Assembly (NCBI GenBank): GCA_026391775.1
Contig: JAPLDK010000033.1
Span: forward strand, 19,803 to 83,802
Reading direction: 5' to 3'
Length of the DNA: 64,000 bases
DNA from: Bacteroidota bacterium
GTDB lineage: Bacteria > Bacteroidota > Bacteroidia > Bacteroidales > FEN-979
Shown one piece after another: positions 49,585 through 59,653 of the stretch. A model generated the notes under the pieces. It searched no databases. It was not told where the DNA came from and worked only from the letters and a program-made list of their open reading frames with translations. The number at the start of each line of letters is the position of its first letter. The first letter of the stretch is position 1. The translations under genes and the position numbers were made by a program.

Positions 49585-52137
49585 TTGAATATGAAAACAA
49601 AAAGATTTTTCATCCTGTTCCCCGGAATAGGTACACTCATCTTGTTATTGGCAGGATTCCTGGTGTACCAGGTAGTCAACCGTGATGACCAATCACCTTC
49701 AAAATGGGTAAAACCAAAACTTGAACCCACAGACTGGATGGCCATGCAACGTGCATTCCCTTTTGGAAGGATCAATCCGGCTGCATACCTTGATGCCGTT
49801 CAGCAAACCGAAATGATGATGAGGGGCCAGGCAAAAAGATCCAATCCATGGACGTTTACCGGACCCGACAATATAGGTGGCCGTATAACCGATGTGGAAT
49901 CCCCGGCCGGGCATCCTGAAATTATCTATGTGGGCGGTTCCACAGGAGGTATACTTAAGTCCACCGATTCGGGAAACACCTGGACCAATCTTTTCAATAA
50001 TGTTCCGGTGATTTCGGTTGGAGATATCGCCATCGATCCCACCCATCCAGATACGGTCTGGTGTGGCACGGGAGAAGCCAACTCCTCAAGCTTCAGTTTT
50101 CTCGGTAACGGGATCTACCGTTCAACCGATGCCGGAGCAAATTGGCAACACATGGGATTGATCAATTCGGCTTACATCGGGAGGGTTGTTGTGGATTATT
50201 CGAATTCGAACCGGATCTTAGTCGCTGCCTGTGGCAATCTCTTTACAACAAGTGATGAACGTGGTGTTTATCGCAGCAACGATGGTGGACAAACCTGGGA
50301 CAGGGTGCTGTACCTTACCGATTCCACTTCGGCCATCGACCTTGTGCAACATCCCACAAATCCGCAGATCTTGTATGCCTCCATGTGGGAACGCTGTCGC
50401 GGACTGGTTTACCGCCATTCCTTCGGCCAGACCTCAGGGATCTGGAAAAGTAACGATGGGGGGACGACCTGGAGTGAACTGACCAATGGTCTGCCAAAAG
50501 GGAACAATGTAGGTAGGATCGGCATCGATATCTCCAGATCCAGCCCCAACATTCTGTATGCCTTTTACGATATGGACAACTCCGAAGTGGGTGTGTATAA
50601 ATCATCCGACGGCGGAGCATCCTGGACCAGGACCAACGATGGAAGCCTGCAGGGAATGAGCAGCAACTTCGGATGGTACTTTGGCCAGATCCGTATCCAA
50701 CCCGACAACCCCAACCGTGTTTATGTAATGGGAGTGGATCTGTACCGTACCGACAATGGCGGTACGTCCTGGACCGATATTTCCAATAACAACATTCATG
50801 TAGATAATCATGCAATGTGTTTTTCACAGAACAACCGCATTCTCGAAGGCAATGACGGAGGATTATACTACTCCACAAACAATGGAAACAATTGGACCAA
50901 AATAAACAAGCTGCCGTTAACCCAGTTCTATGCGATTGATATCGATTACCTGGTTCCTGAAAGAATTTACGGAGGCACACAGGACAACAATACCATACGC
51001 ACATGGACAGGGGGCATCAGTAACTGGCAGGCTATACTTGGAGGAGACGGAATGTATTGCCTTGTAGATTATACAAATTCAAATGTCATCTATTCGGAAT
51101 ACCAGTATGGGAACCTATACCGTTCGGATGATGGAGGGAATAGCATGAATTATATTGCCAACCAGATGGCCGGTGACCGTGTGAACTGGTCGGCTCCGCT
51201 GGCCATGCATCCCCAGGACCCTTCCACCCTTTATTTCGGGACTTACCGCATCTGGAAGACCACTGACATGGGCAATTCCTGGTTAGCCGTCAGCCCAGAT
51301 CTCACCCACGCGATCAACAATTATTTCTATACTCTTACTACCATCGATATTTCCCCGGTCAATCCTGATATCGTGATTGCCGGTAGCGGTGACGGCATGG
51401 TACATGTCTCTGCCAACAATGGAATGACCTGGCAGGATATCTCGGCCGGCCTTCCTGTCCGGTGGATTACCCATGTCAAGGCCGATCCTTTTGATGCCCA
51501 AACTATCTATGTGACCCTTTCCGGTTTCCGCTGGGATGAACCACTCCCCCATGTCTTTAAATCGATCGACCTGGGTCAGCACTGGACTGATATTTCCGGC
51601 AACCTCCCTGAATTCCCTGTGGATGACATCGTTGTGGATCCTGATATTCCAGGAAGGATCATCGTGGGAACCGATGCAGGATTGTATGGAACCTCCGACG
51701 GCGGGCAAACCTGGTCATGGATCTGGGATGGCATGCCTGCTGTTCCCATCTGCGCATTGAAGCTACATGTCCCAACGCGAATCATTGTTGCAGGCACTTA
51801 CGGATTATCCTCCTATAAAGCCAATCTTGACGATATCCTCACAGGTATCCCTACCCGGGATAAAATAGAGAAGATAGCCTTGTCAGCCTCACCGAATCCG
51901 GTCCAGACCCTTACAAATCTTAATTTTTACCTGTCTGCGGATGACAGGATCACTGTAAGTATGTATGCTATGAATGGCAAGGTAGTGAAGCTTTTTTATG
52001 ATGGGTCCCTTGTGCAAGGCAGGCAGAACATCCCCTGCAACCTGGAAAATGATGTGAAGGACATCCCCTCAGGTCTTTACATTATAGAGGCAAAAGGGAC
52101 AAGATTTTCGGGCAGTCTGAAGATTTTGAAATTATAA
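49585..52137 (+). CDS. VPS10/sortilin-type BNR-repeat exported protein with T9SS sorting domain
   Basis: Repeated GGSTGGILKSTDSGNTWTNL / GIWKSNDGGTTWSEL blades; C-terminal ASPNPVQTLTNLNFYLSADDRITVSMYAMNGKVVK...SGLYIIEAKGTRFSGSLKILKL. Confidence 0.9.
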   Translation: MNMKTKRFFILFPGIGTLILLLAGFLVYQVVNRDDQSPSKWVKPKLEPTDWMAMQRAFPFGRINPAAYLDAVQQTEMMMRGQAKRSNPWTFTGPDNIGGRITDVESPAGHPEIIYVGGSTGGILKSTDSGNTWTNLFNNVPVISVGDIAIDPTHPDTVWCGTGEANSSSFSFLGNGIYRSTDAGANWQHMGLINSAYIGRVVVDYSNSNRILVAACGNLFTTSDERGVYRSNDGGQTWDRVLYLTDSTSAIDLVQHPTNPQILYASMWERCRGLVYRHSFGQTSGIWKSNDGGTTWSELTNGLPKGNNVGRIGIDISRSSPNILYAFYDMDNSEVGVYKSSDGGASWTRTNDGSLQGMSSNFGWYFGQIRIQPDNPNRVYVMGVDLYRTDNGGTSWTDISNNNIHVDNHAMCFSQNNRILEGNDGGLYYSTNNGNNWTKINKLPLTQFYAIDIDYLVPERIYGGTQDNNTIRTWTGGISNWQAILGGDGMYCLVDYTNSNVIYSEYQYGNLYRSDDGGNSMNYIANQMAGDRVNWSAPLAMHPQDPSTLYFGTYRIWKTTDMGNSWLAVSPDLTHAINNYFYTLTTIDISPVNPDIVIAGSGDGMVHVSANNGMTWQDISAGLPVRWITHVKADPFDAQTIYVTLSGFRWDEPLPHVFKSIDLGQHWTDISGNLPEFPVDDIVVDPDIPGRIIVGTDAGLYGTSDGGQTWSWIWDGMPAVPICALKLHVPTRIIVAGTYGLSSYKANLDDILTGIPTRDKIEKIALSASPNPVQTLTNLNFYLSADDRITVSMYAMNGKVVKLFYDGSLVQGRQNIPCNLENDVKDIPSGLYIIEAKGTRFSGSLKILKL

Positions 52138-52289
52138 TCTGATTATCTTTACAACGCAGGTACTTAAAATTTCTTTTTGAGAATAGACAAAAGGGACTAT
52201 CCGTATTATGAAAATTTCTAAAGAAAATTTAAATAAGCTCGGATGTTCTTGTTTCTGATTCGCTTAATATTAAATCAAATGATAACGCT

Positions 52290-53033
52290 ATGGCTTCATC
52301 AATTCAGAAACCCATTATCGAATGGGTCGAAATCCCCGCCGGTACTTTTATCATGGGTAGCCCCCTCAGTGAAGAAGAGAGAAAATCCAATGAAACTCAA
52401 CATAAGGTAACTTTAAGCTCCTTTAGGATCAGCAAATACGAGATTACCTTTGAACAATACGACCTGTTTTGTGAAGCTACAAACAGGGAAAAACCGAATG
52501 ATGAAGGTTGGGGAAGAAAAACACACCCTGTAATCCATGTCAATTGGGAAGATGCAAAAGCCTTTGCAGATTGGATGGGATGCCGCCTACCTACTGAGGC
52601 CGAATGGGAATATGCAGGCCGTGCCGGTACCAAAACTCCATTCAATACAGGCAACAACCTAACCACTGCACAGGCAAACTTTAACGGGAATTTTCCATAT
52701 GGGAATAGTCCAAAAGGAGAATTCCGGGCCAGAACAGTGCCGGTAGGGAGTTTTTCTCCCAATGCGTGGGGATTATACGATATGCATGGTAACATATGGG
52801 AATGGTGCAATGACTGGTATGACGATTATCCATCGGCTGATCAAACTAATCCCCATGGCCCTGAATCGGGTACATTCCGCGTGTTCCGTGGTGGTGGCTG
52901 GCGAAACTATGCACAACTTTGCCGGTCGGCGTTTCGATACAGATATTTCCCGGATTACCGTCACTTTAACATTGGCTTCCGTTTGGTTTCACAGGATTCA
53001 AACCATAATTATCCTGCTATGGATAGATTATAA
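52290..53033 (+). CDS. SUMF1/formylglycine-generating-enzyme-like protein
   Basis: WVEIPAGTFIMGSPLSEEER, CRLPTEAEWEYAGRAGT, WGLYDMHGNIWEWCNDWYDDYP, FRVFRGGGWRNYAQLCRSAFR. Confidence 0.92.
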   Translation: MASSIQKPIIEWVEIPAGTFIMGSPLSEEERKSNETQHKVTLSSFRISKYEITFEQYDLFCEATNREKPNDEGWGRKTHPVIHVNWEDAKAFADWMGCRLPTEAEWEYAGRAGTKTPFNTGNNLTTAQANFNGNFPYGNSPKGEFRARTVPVGSFSPNAWGLYDMHGNIWEWCNDWYDDYPSADQTNPHGPESGTFRVFRGGGWRNYAQLCRSAFRYRYFPDYRHFNIGFRLVSQDSNHNYPAMDRL

Positions 53034-53285
53034 GTGGACAAGCCGATGGTGTTGACCATGGCATAAAACACTTTCCGGGATAGCATTACTTTAAAGAAAG
53101 AATATATTTCAGACAATTCAAAGATGGTTATATAGCCTTCCTTCCCTGGAATTTGGTTAAAATTCAAAGTTTTTTTCCCAAAGGGGATTGACAATAAAAT
53201 TATATAATTCTTATTCCATGCAAAAATCCTTTTCATACCATATCGGATTCTCAATTTTTACAAATTCTAACTGATCAAGGGACAG

Positions 53286-53382
53286 GATTTTGGATTTCCC
53301 GCAAAAACGTTCATCCCTATACTGAAAATCAATTAGGTTTCCCGTTCTTCCTGAACTAAATTCGTGTTGAAAAGATAAAAAC
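53286..53382 (+). repeat. Upstream region repeated at 55008..55104 (copy 1)
   Basis: GATTTTGGATTTCCCGCAAAAA...CTGAAAATCAATTAGG.TTCCC...TAAATTCGT.T..A.AAG.TAAAAAC conserved between the two 97-nt copies. Confidence 0.75.
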
Positions 53383-53414
53383 TGAGTTCTGACAACAAAT
53401 TAAAACTTAACAAA

Positions 53415-54839
53415 ATGAAAAAAGCACTACTCTTTGCAATCCTTGCATTTTCAATTAATGCTCTTGCACAAAGCAAACATCCAACATTTTGGTCAAATGA
53501 AAATGGTCAGGATGGAAAGCACAATACAGGAATGAAAATATCCAACCTGAATTCCGAAATAAATTTGGGAAAAGCCCTCAAACCTCAAACCCATAATCCA
53601 CAGGACTTAATTCAAATCTTTGATAGCGTCTACCAATGGCAATGGGATACGCTCAACGCTGGATGGAAGATTGCATCTAAAATCATTAACATAGTTTATG
53701 ATGCCAAAAATAATATGACAAGTTACATAGGGCAAAGTTGGAATGGTAGCGTATGGGAGAATTCCTATAAATATATCTTCACCTACAATGCCAGTAACAA
53801 GCAGACGAGTGAATTAGACCAAGATTGGAATGGGAGCGTCTGGGTGAATTCTTCGCAGTTCACCTTTACTTACGATGCCAACATCAATCAGACTAGTGAG
53901 TTATACCAAATTTGGAACGGTAATACTTGGGTAAATTCCTCACAGAGAATATGGACCTACGATGCCCACAATAATCAGACAAGTAAGTTATACCAAAGCT
54001 GGAGCGGCAATGCCTGGGAAAATCACTACCAATATATCTATACCTACGATATCAACAATAATCAGACAACTTCCTTATTTCAAACTTGGAGCGGCAGTGC
54101 TTGGGGAAATGACTACCAATATATCTATACTTACGATGCTAACAATAATCGGACAAGTTCCTTAAATCAAACCTGGAACGGAAATACTTGGGAGGATTAC
54201 TCGCAAACAATCTATACTTATGATACAAACAATAATCTGACAAGTTCCTTAAATCAAACCTGGAACGGTAATACGTGGGAGAATTCCTGGAAATACGTCT
54301 ATACCTACGATGCAAAAAATAATCTTACAAATGAATTAGAACAACAATGGAACGGCAACGCTTGGGTGAATTCCTGGCAATACATCTATACCTACGATGC
54401 CAACAATAATCAGACAAGGGAGTTATTACAAAACTGGAACGGCAGCTTGTGGGTGAATGCCTATATATTTGGTATAGCCTATGATGCAAACAATTTCATA
54501 AGCAGCTATTCAAGTAAAAGTTGGAATAGCACTGGCACTAAAGTAACAAGTGGTGATAGTGCCTATTATTATTATCACACAGTTCTTGGAATAAATGACC
54601 TGATAGTTCAAAATGGAAATATTACTGTTTATCCCAATCCGACATCTACCATCATCAACATCAAAACCACAACCAAAGGCTCCATCTCAATCTTAAACAC
54701 CAGCGGGCAACAAATCCTGCAACAGGAAATCACCGAGCAAACCACCACGGTTGATGTGAGCGGATTGAAAAGCGGGGTTTATATATTACGGCTCAAAAGC
54801 AACCATACCGTGGCTACTGGGAAATTCATAAAGCAATAG
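53415..54839 (+). CDS. Secreted repeat protein with T9SS type A sorting domain
   Basis: About 10 tandem ~33-34-aa repeats (WNGNAWENSWQYIYTYDANNNQTSELYQ) and C-terminal VYPNPTSTIINIKTTTKGSISILNTSGQQILQQEI...GKFIKQ. Confidence 0.85.
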   Translation: MKKALLFAILAFSINALAQSKHPTFWSNENGQDGKHNTGMKISNLNSEINLGKALKPQTHNPQDLIQIFDSVYQWQWDTLNAGWKIASKIINIVYDAKNNMTSYIGQSWNGSVWENSYKYIFTYNASNKQTSELDQDWNGSVWVNSSQFTFTYDANINQTSELYQIWNGNTWVNSSQRIWTYDAHNNQTSKLYQSWSGNAWENHYQYIYTYDINNNQTTSLFQTWSGSAWGNDYQYIYTYDANNNRTSSLNQTWNGNTWEDYSQTIYTYDTNNNLTSSLNQTWNGNTWENSWKYVYTYDAKNNLTNELEQQWNGNAWVNSWQYIYTYDANNNQTRELLQNWNGSLWVNAYIFGIAYDANNFISSYSSKSWNSTGTKVTSGDSAYYYYHTVLGINDLIVQNGNITVYPNPTSTIINIKTTTKGSISILNTSGQQILQQEITEQTTTVDVSGLKSGVYILRLKSNHTVATGKFIKQ

Positions 54840-55007
54840 GGTACACGCCAAATCAAGTATTTTTCTGTCCTTATAGTTGCGGCTTGGTGCCCCATGACCA
54901 ATATCGGTGCCTGCCACTGGAAGCTAAATTTCATATTTCCCGCAAAAAGTCTTGGTTTGCCAAGCTGATTTTGCAATTTTCCCCAATTCATCCTCATCCC
55001 GCACTAT

Positions 55008-55104
55008 GATTTTGGATATTCCGCAAGAAAGTTTACAATCGTCCTGAAAATCAATTAGGATTCCCCTCATTCCCGATGTAAATTCGTATCAACAAGCTAA
55101 AAAC
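55008..55104 (+). repeat. Upstream region repeated from 53286..53382 (copy 2)
   Basis: See copy 1; both copies are 97 nt long and sit just upstream of the start codon of a T9SS repeat protein. Confidence 0.75.
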
Positions 55105-55111
55105 GCGGATT

Positions 55112-57190
55112 ATGAAAAAGTTTTACATACTATTGATGGCGACGCTGGCATTAAATGTTGCAAATGCGCAATGGACTTGGCAAAACCCTTTTCCAACTGG
55201 TAATGGATTATCATCAGTTTGCTTTACCGATGCGAATGCAGGTTATGCGGTGGGTGGTTATGGAACCATCTTAAAAACTAATGATGGAGGCATAACCTGG
55301 ACTGCGTTATCGAGTGGGACAACGACCTATTTAAGGTCAGTTTATTTTACCAATGTAAATTCAGGATATGCAGTGGGTGATGCTGGAACGATTTTGAAAA
55401 CCAGCAATGGAGGCACAACCTGGACTGCTCTATCGAGTGGAACAACTTTAGGGTTAAGTTCGGTTTATTTTACAGATGCCAATACAGGTTATACGGTGGG
55501 TGGTTCTTATAGTGTTGGTGGAATAATCTTAAAAACAATCAATGGAGGCACAACCTGGACTTCTTTACCTGGCGGAATAAGCAATTTGTTAAGTTCAGTT
55601 TTCTTTACCGATGCCAATATAGGTTATGCGGTAGGTAATAATGGCAGCATCTTGAAAACCAGTGATGGAGGCACAACCTGGACTGCTCAGTCGAGCGGAA
55701 CAAGCAATTTGTTAAGTTCAGTTTTCTTTACCGATGCCAATACAGGGTATGCTGTGGGCGGAATTATATTAAAAACTATCAATGGAGGCACAACCTGGAC
55801 TACTTTATGGAACGAAGGAACTTCTTTTTTTTCTTCAATTCACTTTACCGATGCCAATACAGGGTATGTGATAGGTACATTCGGAACCATTTTAAAAACC
55901 AATGATGCAGGGGCAACCTGGTCTTCAATATCCAGCGGAACAAAGAATAATTTAATCTCAGTTTACTTTGCTGATGCCAATACAGCTTATGCAGTGGGTG
56001 GGTTTGGAACTATATTGAAAACCAACGATGGAGGCACAACCTGGACTGTTTTATCGGGCGGAATAACTAATTGTTTATATTCAGTTTACTTTACCGATGC
56101 AAACACAGGTTATGCGGTGGGGGACTTTGGAAGCATCTTAAAAACATCAGACGGAGGCACAACCTGGACTGTTTTGTTGAGCGGAACAACTTATCATTTA
56201 TATTCAGTTTACTTTACCGATGCAAACACAGGTTATGCGGTGGGTGGTGATAATAATTATTTTATTGGAAAGATTTTAAAAACCGTCGATGGAGGTACAT
56301 CCTGGACTGTACAATCAATCGAATCAAATAATTTTACTTCAGTTTTTTTTACCGATGACAATACAGGCTATGTTGTCGGGTCAAATGGGACTATATTAAA
56401 AACAATCAATGCAGGCGTAATATGGTCTGCATTATCGAGCGGAACAACGGATTGGTTAAATTCAGTTTACTTTACCGATGCCAGTACGGGTTATACGGTG
56501 GGTGGTTTTGGTTTTAATGGAATCATTTTAAAAACCATCAATGGGGGCACAACCTGGAATTCTTTATCAATTGGAACAACTACTCTTTTATCTTCAATTC
56601 ACTTTACAGACGCAAATACTGGTTATGCGGTTGGTTACAAAGGCACCATTATAAAAACCAGCGATGCAGGGACAACCTGGTCTGCATTATCCAGCGGAAC
56701 AACAAATTCGTTAAAGTCAGTTTACTTTACTGATGCAAATAAAGGTTATGCCGTGGCTGATGTTGGAACCATTTTGAAAACCAGCAATGGAGGCACAACC
56801 TGGACTTCTCAATTTAGCGGAACAACGTATGATTTATATTCAGTTTGCTTTACCGATAACAATATTGGTTATGTGGTGGGTAGTAATGGAACTATATTAA
56901 AAACAACAAATGGCGGTGGTTGGAATGCAGGCATAAATGAAAGTTATCTAACTTCTAAACTTTTGAGAATTTACCCCAACCCGTCATTCGATAAAGTAAC
57001 CATCGAATCATCAGCAATCCCAATTAAAAGCCAATTATCCATTTCAAACCTGAAAGGTCAGGAAATAATCACCCGCCAAATCACCCAACCGAACACCACC
57101 ATTGATGTCAGTACTTTGCCCAACGGGGTTTATTTTGTTCGCCTGAAAAGTGACAAGACCATGGCAATTGGAAAATTCATAAAACAGTAA
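55112..57190 (+). CDS. Secreted Ycf48/BNR-like repeat protein with T9SS type A sorting domain
   Basis: Roughly 14 repeats of ~41-46 aa (SVYFTDANTGYAVGGFGTILKTNDGGTTWTALSSGTT); C-terminal IYPNPSFDKVTIESSAI...GKFIKQ. Confidence 0.88.
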   Translation: MKKFYILLMATLALNVANAQWTWQNPFPTGNGLSSVCFTDANAGYAVGGYGTILKTNDGGITWTALSSGTTTYLRSVYFTNVNSGYAVGDAGTILKTSNGGTTWTALSSGTTLGLSSVYFTDANTGYTVGGSYSVGGIILKTINGGTTWTSLPGGISNLLSSVFFTDANIGYAVGNNGSILKTSDGGTTWTAQSSGTSNLLSSVFFTDANTGYAVGGIILKTINGGTTWTTLWNEGTSFFSSIHFTDANTGYVIGTFGTILKTNDAGATWSSISSGTKNNLISVYFADANTAYAVGGFGTILKTNDGGTTWTVLSGGITNCLYSVYFTDANTGYAVGDFGSILKTSDGGTTWTVLLSGTTYHLYSVYFTDANTGYAVGGDNNYFIGKILKTVDGGTSWTVQSIESNNFTSVFFTDDNTGYVVGSNGTILKTINAGVIWSALSSGTTDWLNSVYFTDASTGYTVGGFGFNGIILKTINGGTTWNSLSIGTTTLLSSIHFTDANTGYAVGYKGTIIKTSDAGTTWSALSSGTTNSLKSVYFTDANKGYAVADVGTILKTSNGGTTWTSQFSGTTYDLYSVCFTDNNIGYVVGSNGTILKTTNGGGWNAGINESYLTSKLLRIYPNPSFDKVTIESSAIPIKSQLSISNLKGQEIITRQITQPNTTIDVSTLPNGVYFVRLKSDKTMAIGKFIKQ

Positions 57191-57221
57191 AATATGACAC
57201 CATATTAAAATCGGAGGTTTT

Positions 57222-57430
57222 ATGAAAAAACTATTCTACATTTTAATGTTCTTTTTCCAGTTGTTGCTGTTGCACAGGAAGGCTGGGAAAAATCTTCCTT
57301 ATCGTATGCAATCTGGATGAATGTTGGAAATGCTGGTTTCTCAGCAGGAGATGCTTATACTACAAGCCTTGCCTTCAATCCATCAGGAGAACCCTATGTG
57401 GCTTATACGGATAGTTTAAATATTAAATGA
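57222..57430 (+). pseudogene. Frameshifted N-terminal remnant of a secreted protein
   Basis: MKKLFYILMF, then a frameshift to FPVVAVAQEGWEKSSLSYAIWMNVGNAGFSAGDAYTTSLAFNPSGEPYVAYTDSLNIK*. Confidence 0.7.
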
Positions 57431-57470
57431 GTGTACTTTTTTCATAAGAGATTAGGAGTCGTAAAAAAAA

Positions 57471-57497
57471 TCCCCACCGAAAATGGTGAGGATTTTT
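57471..57497 (+). terminator. Rho-independent terminator-like hairpin
   Basis: A-run, TCCCCACC-GAAAAT-GGTGAGGA, TTTTT; one mismatch in stem; between convergent genes. Confidence 0.75.
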
Positions 57498-57518
57498 GTA
57501 TGGAAGCATACGCTTCTT

Positions 57519-58415
57519 TTAATTATTGCTCACAATAGTAAATTTCAAGGGCAATATTCCGTTTGAAATGATGGCAACTAATTTCCTGACTTCTGTCTTT
57601 GAGAAGCCACCGCCAGTCAATGAAATCTTACCGGAGGGAATTTTATCCATTATCCGTGGTGCAGAGTACACTTTGTTGTCAATGACAAAGGCTAGAAGTT
57701 TATTCATATTTCTGATTGTTGTGTTTTCCCATATCTTCCACACCTTTTCCTTAAATGTGATACACAATGTGGGGTGTTCCGGGTTTTCAAAATCTGCATG
57801 TGCTTCCAATATGTCTTGCTCATTTAAAGTTTTAGCCGAAGATGAGATACAATACAGGTCATACAATTTATCACCAGCCGGATTGATAGACCAGAGAAGT
57901 CTTACTTGATCTGGAAGTAATGCTCTGACATCCTTTGAAGTTAGACATGAGTTTATTGATATTGTGTCCTTGCCATCAGCAATTCCCAGAATGGACTCTG
58001 ACCTCGAACGGATTGTATCCCTGAGGTGCAATGATGTGAAGGCATTCTGAATGCAACCTGTTGACTGTTTCCCGAAACATCTCAGAACTTCCTGTCTGTT
58101 CAAGGGTTCATAAAAATTTAGATGTCCCTGAATCAGCAATAATTCCGAAAGTGTCTCACGAGAAATGGTATCCCCGACTGTTATGACCAATTCAGATTTT
58201 TTATTATTCTGGGCAATTTGAATATCCAGGACCCTCATGCATGATAATCTTCGTAACAGGATCTCTTTCGACTCAGACAGAAGTTTATTTGAAGCATTTC
58301 CAGGTACACTCTGTAATGTGATGACTTGTTTGTTTTTTATCGGAATTTGTGAATTGCAAAAGGGAATGATAGTGATTAACATTATTCCCATTAAAATATA
58401 TCTTAAAGTTTTCAT
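57519..58415 (-). CDS. Orphan SecD/SecDF periplasmic head-like protein
   Basis: VITLQSVPGNASNKLLSESKEILLRRLSCMRVLDIQIAQNNKKSELVITVGD...; C-terminal TLCITFKEKVWKIWENTTIRNMNKLLAFVIDNKVYSAPRIMDKIPSGKISLTGGGFSKTEVRKLVAIISNGILPLKFTIV, typical of the SecD P1 head, without the RND transmembrane module. Confidence 0.75.
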   Translation of the reverse strand: MKTLRYILMGIMLITIIPFCNSQIPIKNKQVITLQSVPGNASNKLLSESKEILLRRLSCMRVLDIQIAQNNKKSELVITVGDTISRETLSELLLIQGHLNFYEPLNRQEVLRCFGKQSTGCIQNAFTSLHLRDTIRSRSESILGIADGKDTISINSCLTSKDVRALLPDQVRLLWSINPAGDKLYDLYCISSSAKTLNEQDILEAHADFENPEHPTLCITFKEKVWKIWENTTIRNMNKLLAFVIDNKVYSAPRIMDKIPSGKISLTGGGFSKTEVRKLVAIISNGILPLKFTIVSNN

Positions 58416-58496
58416 AATCATAAATTTAGATTCAATGAATACACTAATTAAACCATCCATTCTCATGCGATGGTTAAAAAATAAAAGTAGAGGTAA

Positions 58497-58886
58497 CTAA
58501 GTAATTGAGAGGATATCATCTTCCTTTCCCTGCTCTGGAACTTTTTGCGGGAGAATTGAACCGATGATTGGATTGTTAAAAAGTACTTTAAGCTGACATG
58601 AGTTGAAATAACTGGATATTAGATTGTTAAAAATGAATTCTCTGCTTGAAGTGCAATCCAAGCATGCAAATTTCGCATTACGCGTGTTAATCCAGTAAAT
58701 GTCTATTCCCGTGGTTGAAATCGTAGGGCCGATAATTGCCTGAAGGCCGGAACTGTTTGTATTAGAAATAACAGAAGGGGCTATTTCGGTATCCTTATCT
58801 TTTTCTCTTTGAAAAAAAGAAAAAAAGACAATCATTAAGAGAAGCACAAAGATACCTGAACTGCTATTTCGTTTGTTGTCAACCAT
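58497..58886 (-). CDS. Membrane-anchored hypothetical protein
   Basis: MVDNKRNSSSGIFVLLLMIVFFSFFQREK N-terminal TM; same strand and 81 nt upstream of the SecD-like gene. Confidence 0.5.
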   Translation of the reverse strand: MVDNKRNSSSGIFVLLLMIVFFSFFQREKDKDTEIAPSVISNTNSSGLQAIIGPTISTTGIDIYWINTRNAKFACLDCTSSREFIFNNLISSYFNSCQLKVLFNNPIIGSILPQKVPEQGKEDDILSIT

Positions 58887-59332
58887 GTGGCAGCAAATGT
58901 ACGACAGAACCGGTGAATATGTTCTTCGCAATAAAACATTTTCGGGTTTCAGTTGTGCCTTTATTTTTAGAAGGCGTGATAATTCATAGTAAGTTGTTGA
59001 GCAAGAGGCCTGACACCTAAAAAAAGCGATAGACAGGCTGGAAAACCTGTTTATCGTACCTGAATTCTTATTTTTATTTTTATTTTAAAATGTTGTGATT
59101 GAGATAATTAACTGATTAATAAAAGTCTAATCAGCGTTGCGCATACACTACTCTGACGAAATATCTAACTGTCAATTTATAATCGATTTTGCGAAAGTGG
59201 TTGATTTTATTGAGGAATCCTTTAAGCCCCCCCTGTTTTTTGGTCCTTCAAAATTAGAATTTTTCTCCTCCTATGGAGGCGATTTCATTGTAATAATAAT
59301 GGTACCTTTAGAGTGTCCATAAAATTACAGCC

Positions 59333-59653
59333 ATGAAAATCAAAAAAATGCTTCTTCTAATATTATTTGTAATCCCGGCACTGACCTTTGCAGGTGACAT
59401 TTTTGGAACCATAACCAAAAACGGGAGACCTTTTGCGAAACAGCTGGTAAAGATCACTACCAACGATGGTACTGTAATAAAATCAGACAGTACCGATGCT
59501 TTCGGGTACTTCACCATGAACATCAAGCAGTTAGGCCAATTTAAGCTGAGCGCAGGAGGAGCCGTTGCAGATGTAACTTCAAATAACAGTCCAACCGGAT
59601 ACACATTTATCCTGGTTCAAAACAATTCGAAATGGCAACTGATCAAAAAATAG
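59333..59653 (+). CDS. Secreted carboxypeptidase-regulatory-like (Ig-fold) protein
   Basis: MKIKKMLLLILFVIPALTFAGDIFGTITKNGRPFAKQLVKITTNDGTVIKSDSTDAFGYFTMNIKQLG; overlaps the next gene by 22 nt. Confidence 0.7.
   Translation: MKIKKMLLLILFVIPALTFAGDIFGTITKNGRPFAKQLVKITTNDGTVIKSDSTDAFGYFTMNIKQLGQFKLSAGGAVADVTSNNSPTGYTFILVQNNSKWQLIKK

Noticed and set aside
50315-51004. 229-aa minus-strand ORF within the VPS10-like gene
   Set aside because: Cys/Trp/Arg/Ser-rich antisense reading of repeats; not a plausible protein.
53035-53058. TGGACAAGCCGATGGTGTTGACCA after the SUMF1 gene, and TGGACAAGCCGGCG at 49516
   Set aside because: Share only TGGACAAGCC; they lack the 24-nt spacing, so not counted as MITE copies.
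54000-57000. Regular DNA periodicity considered as a CRISPR-like array
   Set aside because: The repeats are in-frame coding repeats with diverged units and no unique spacers.
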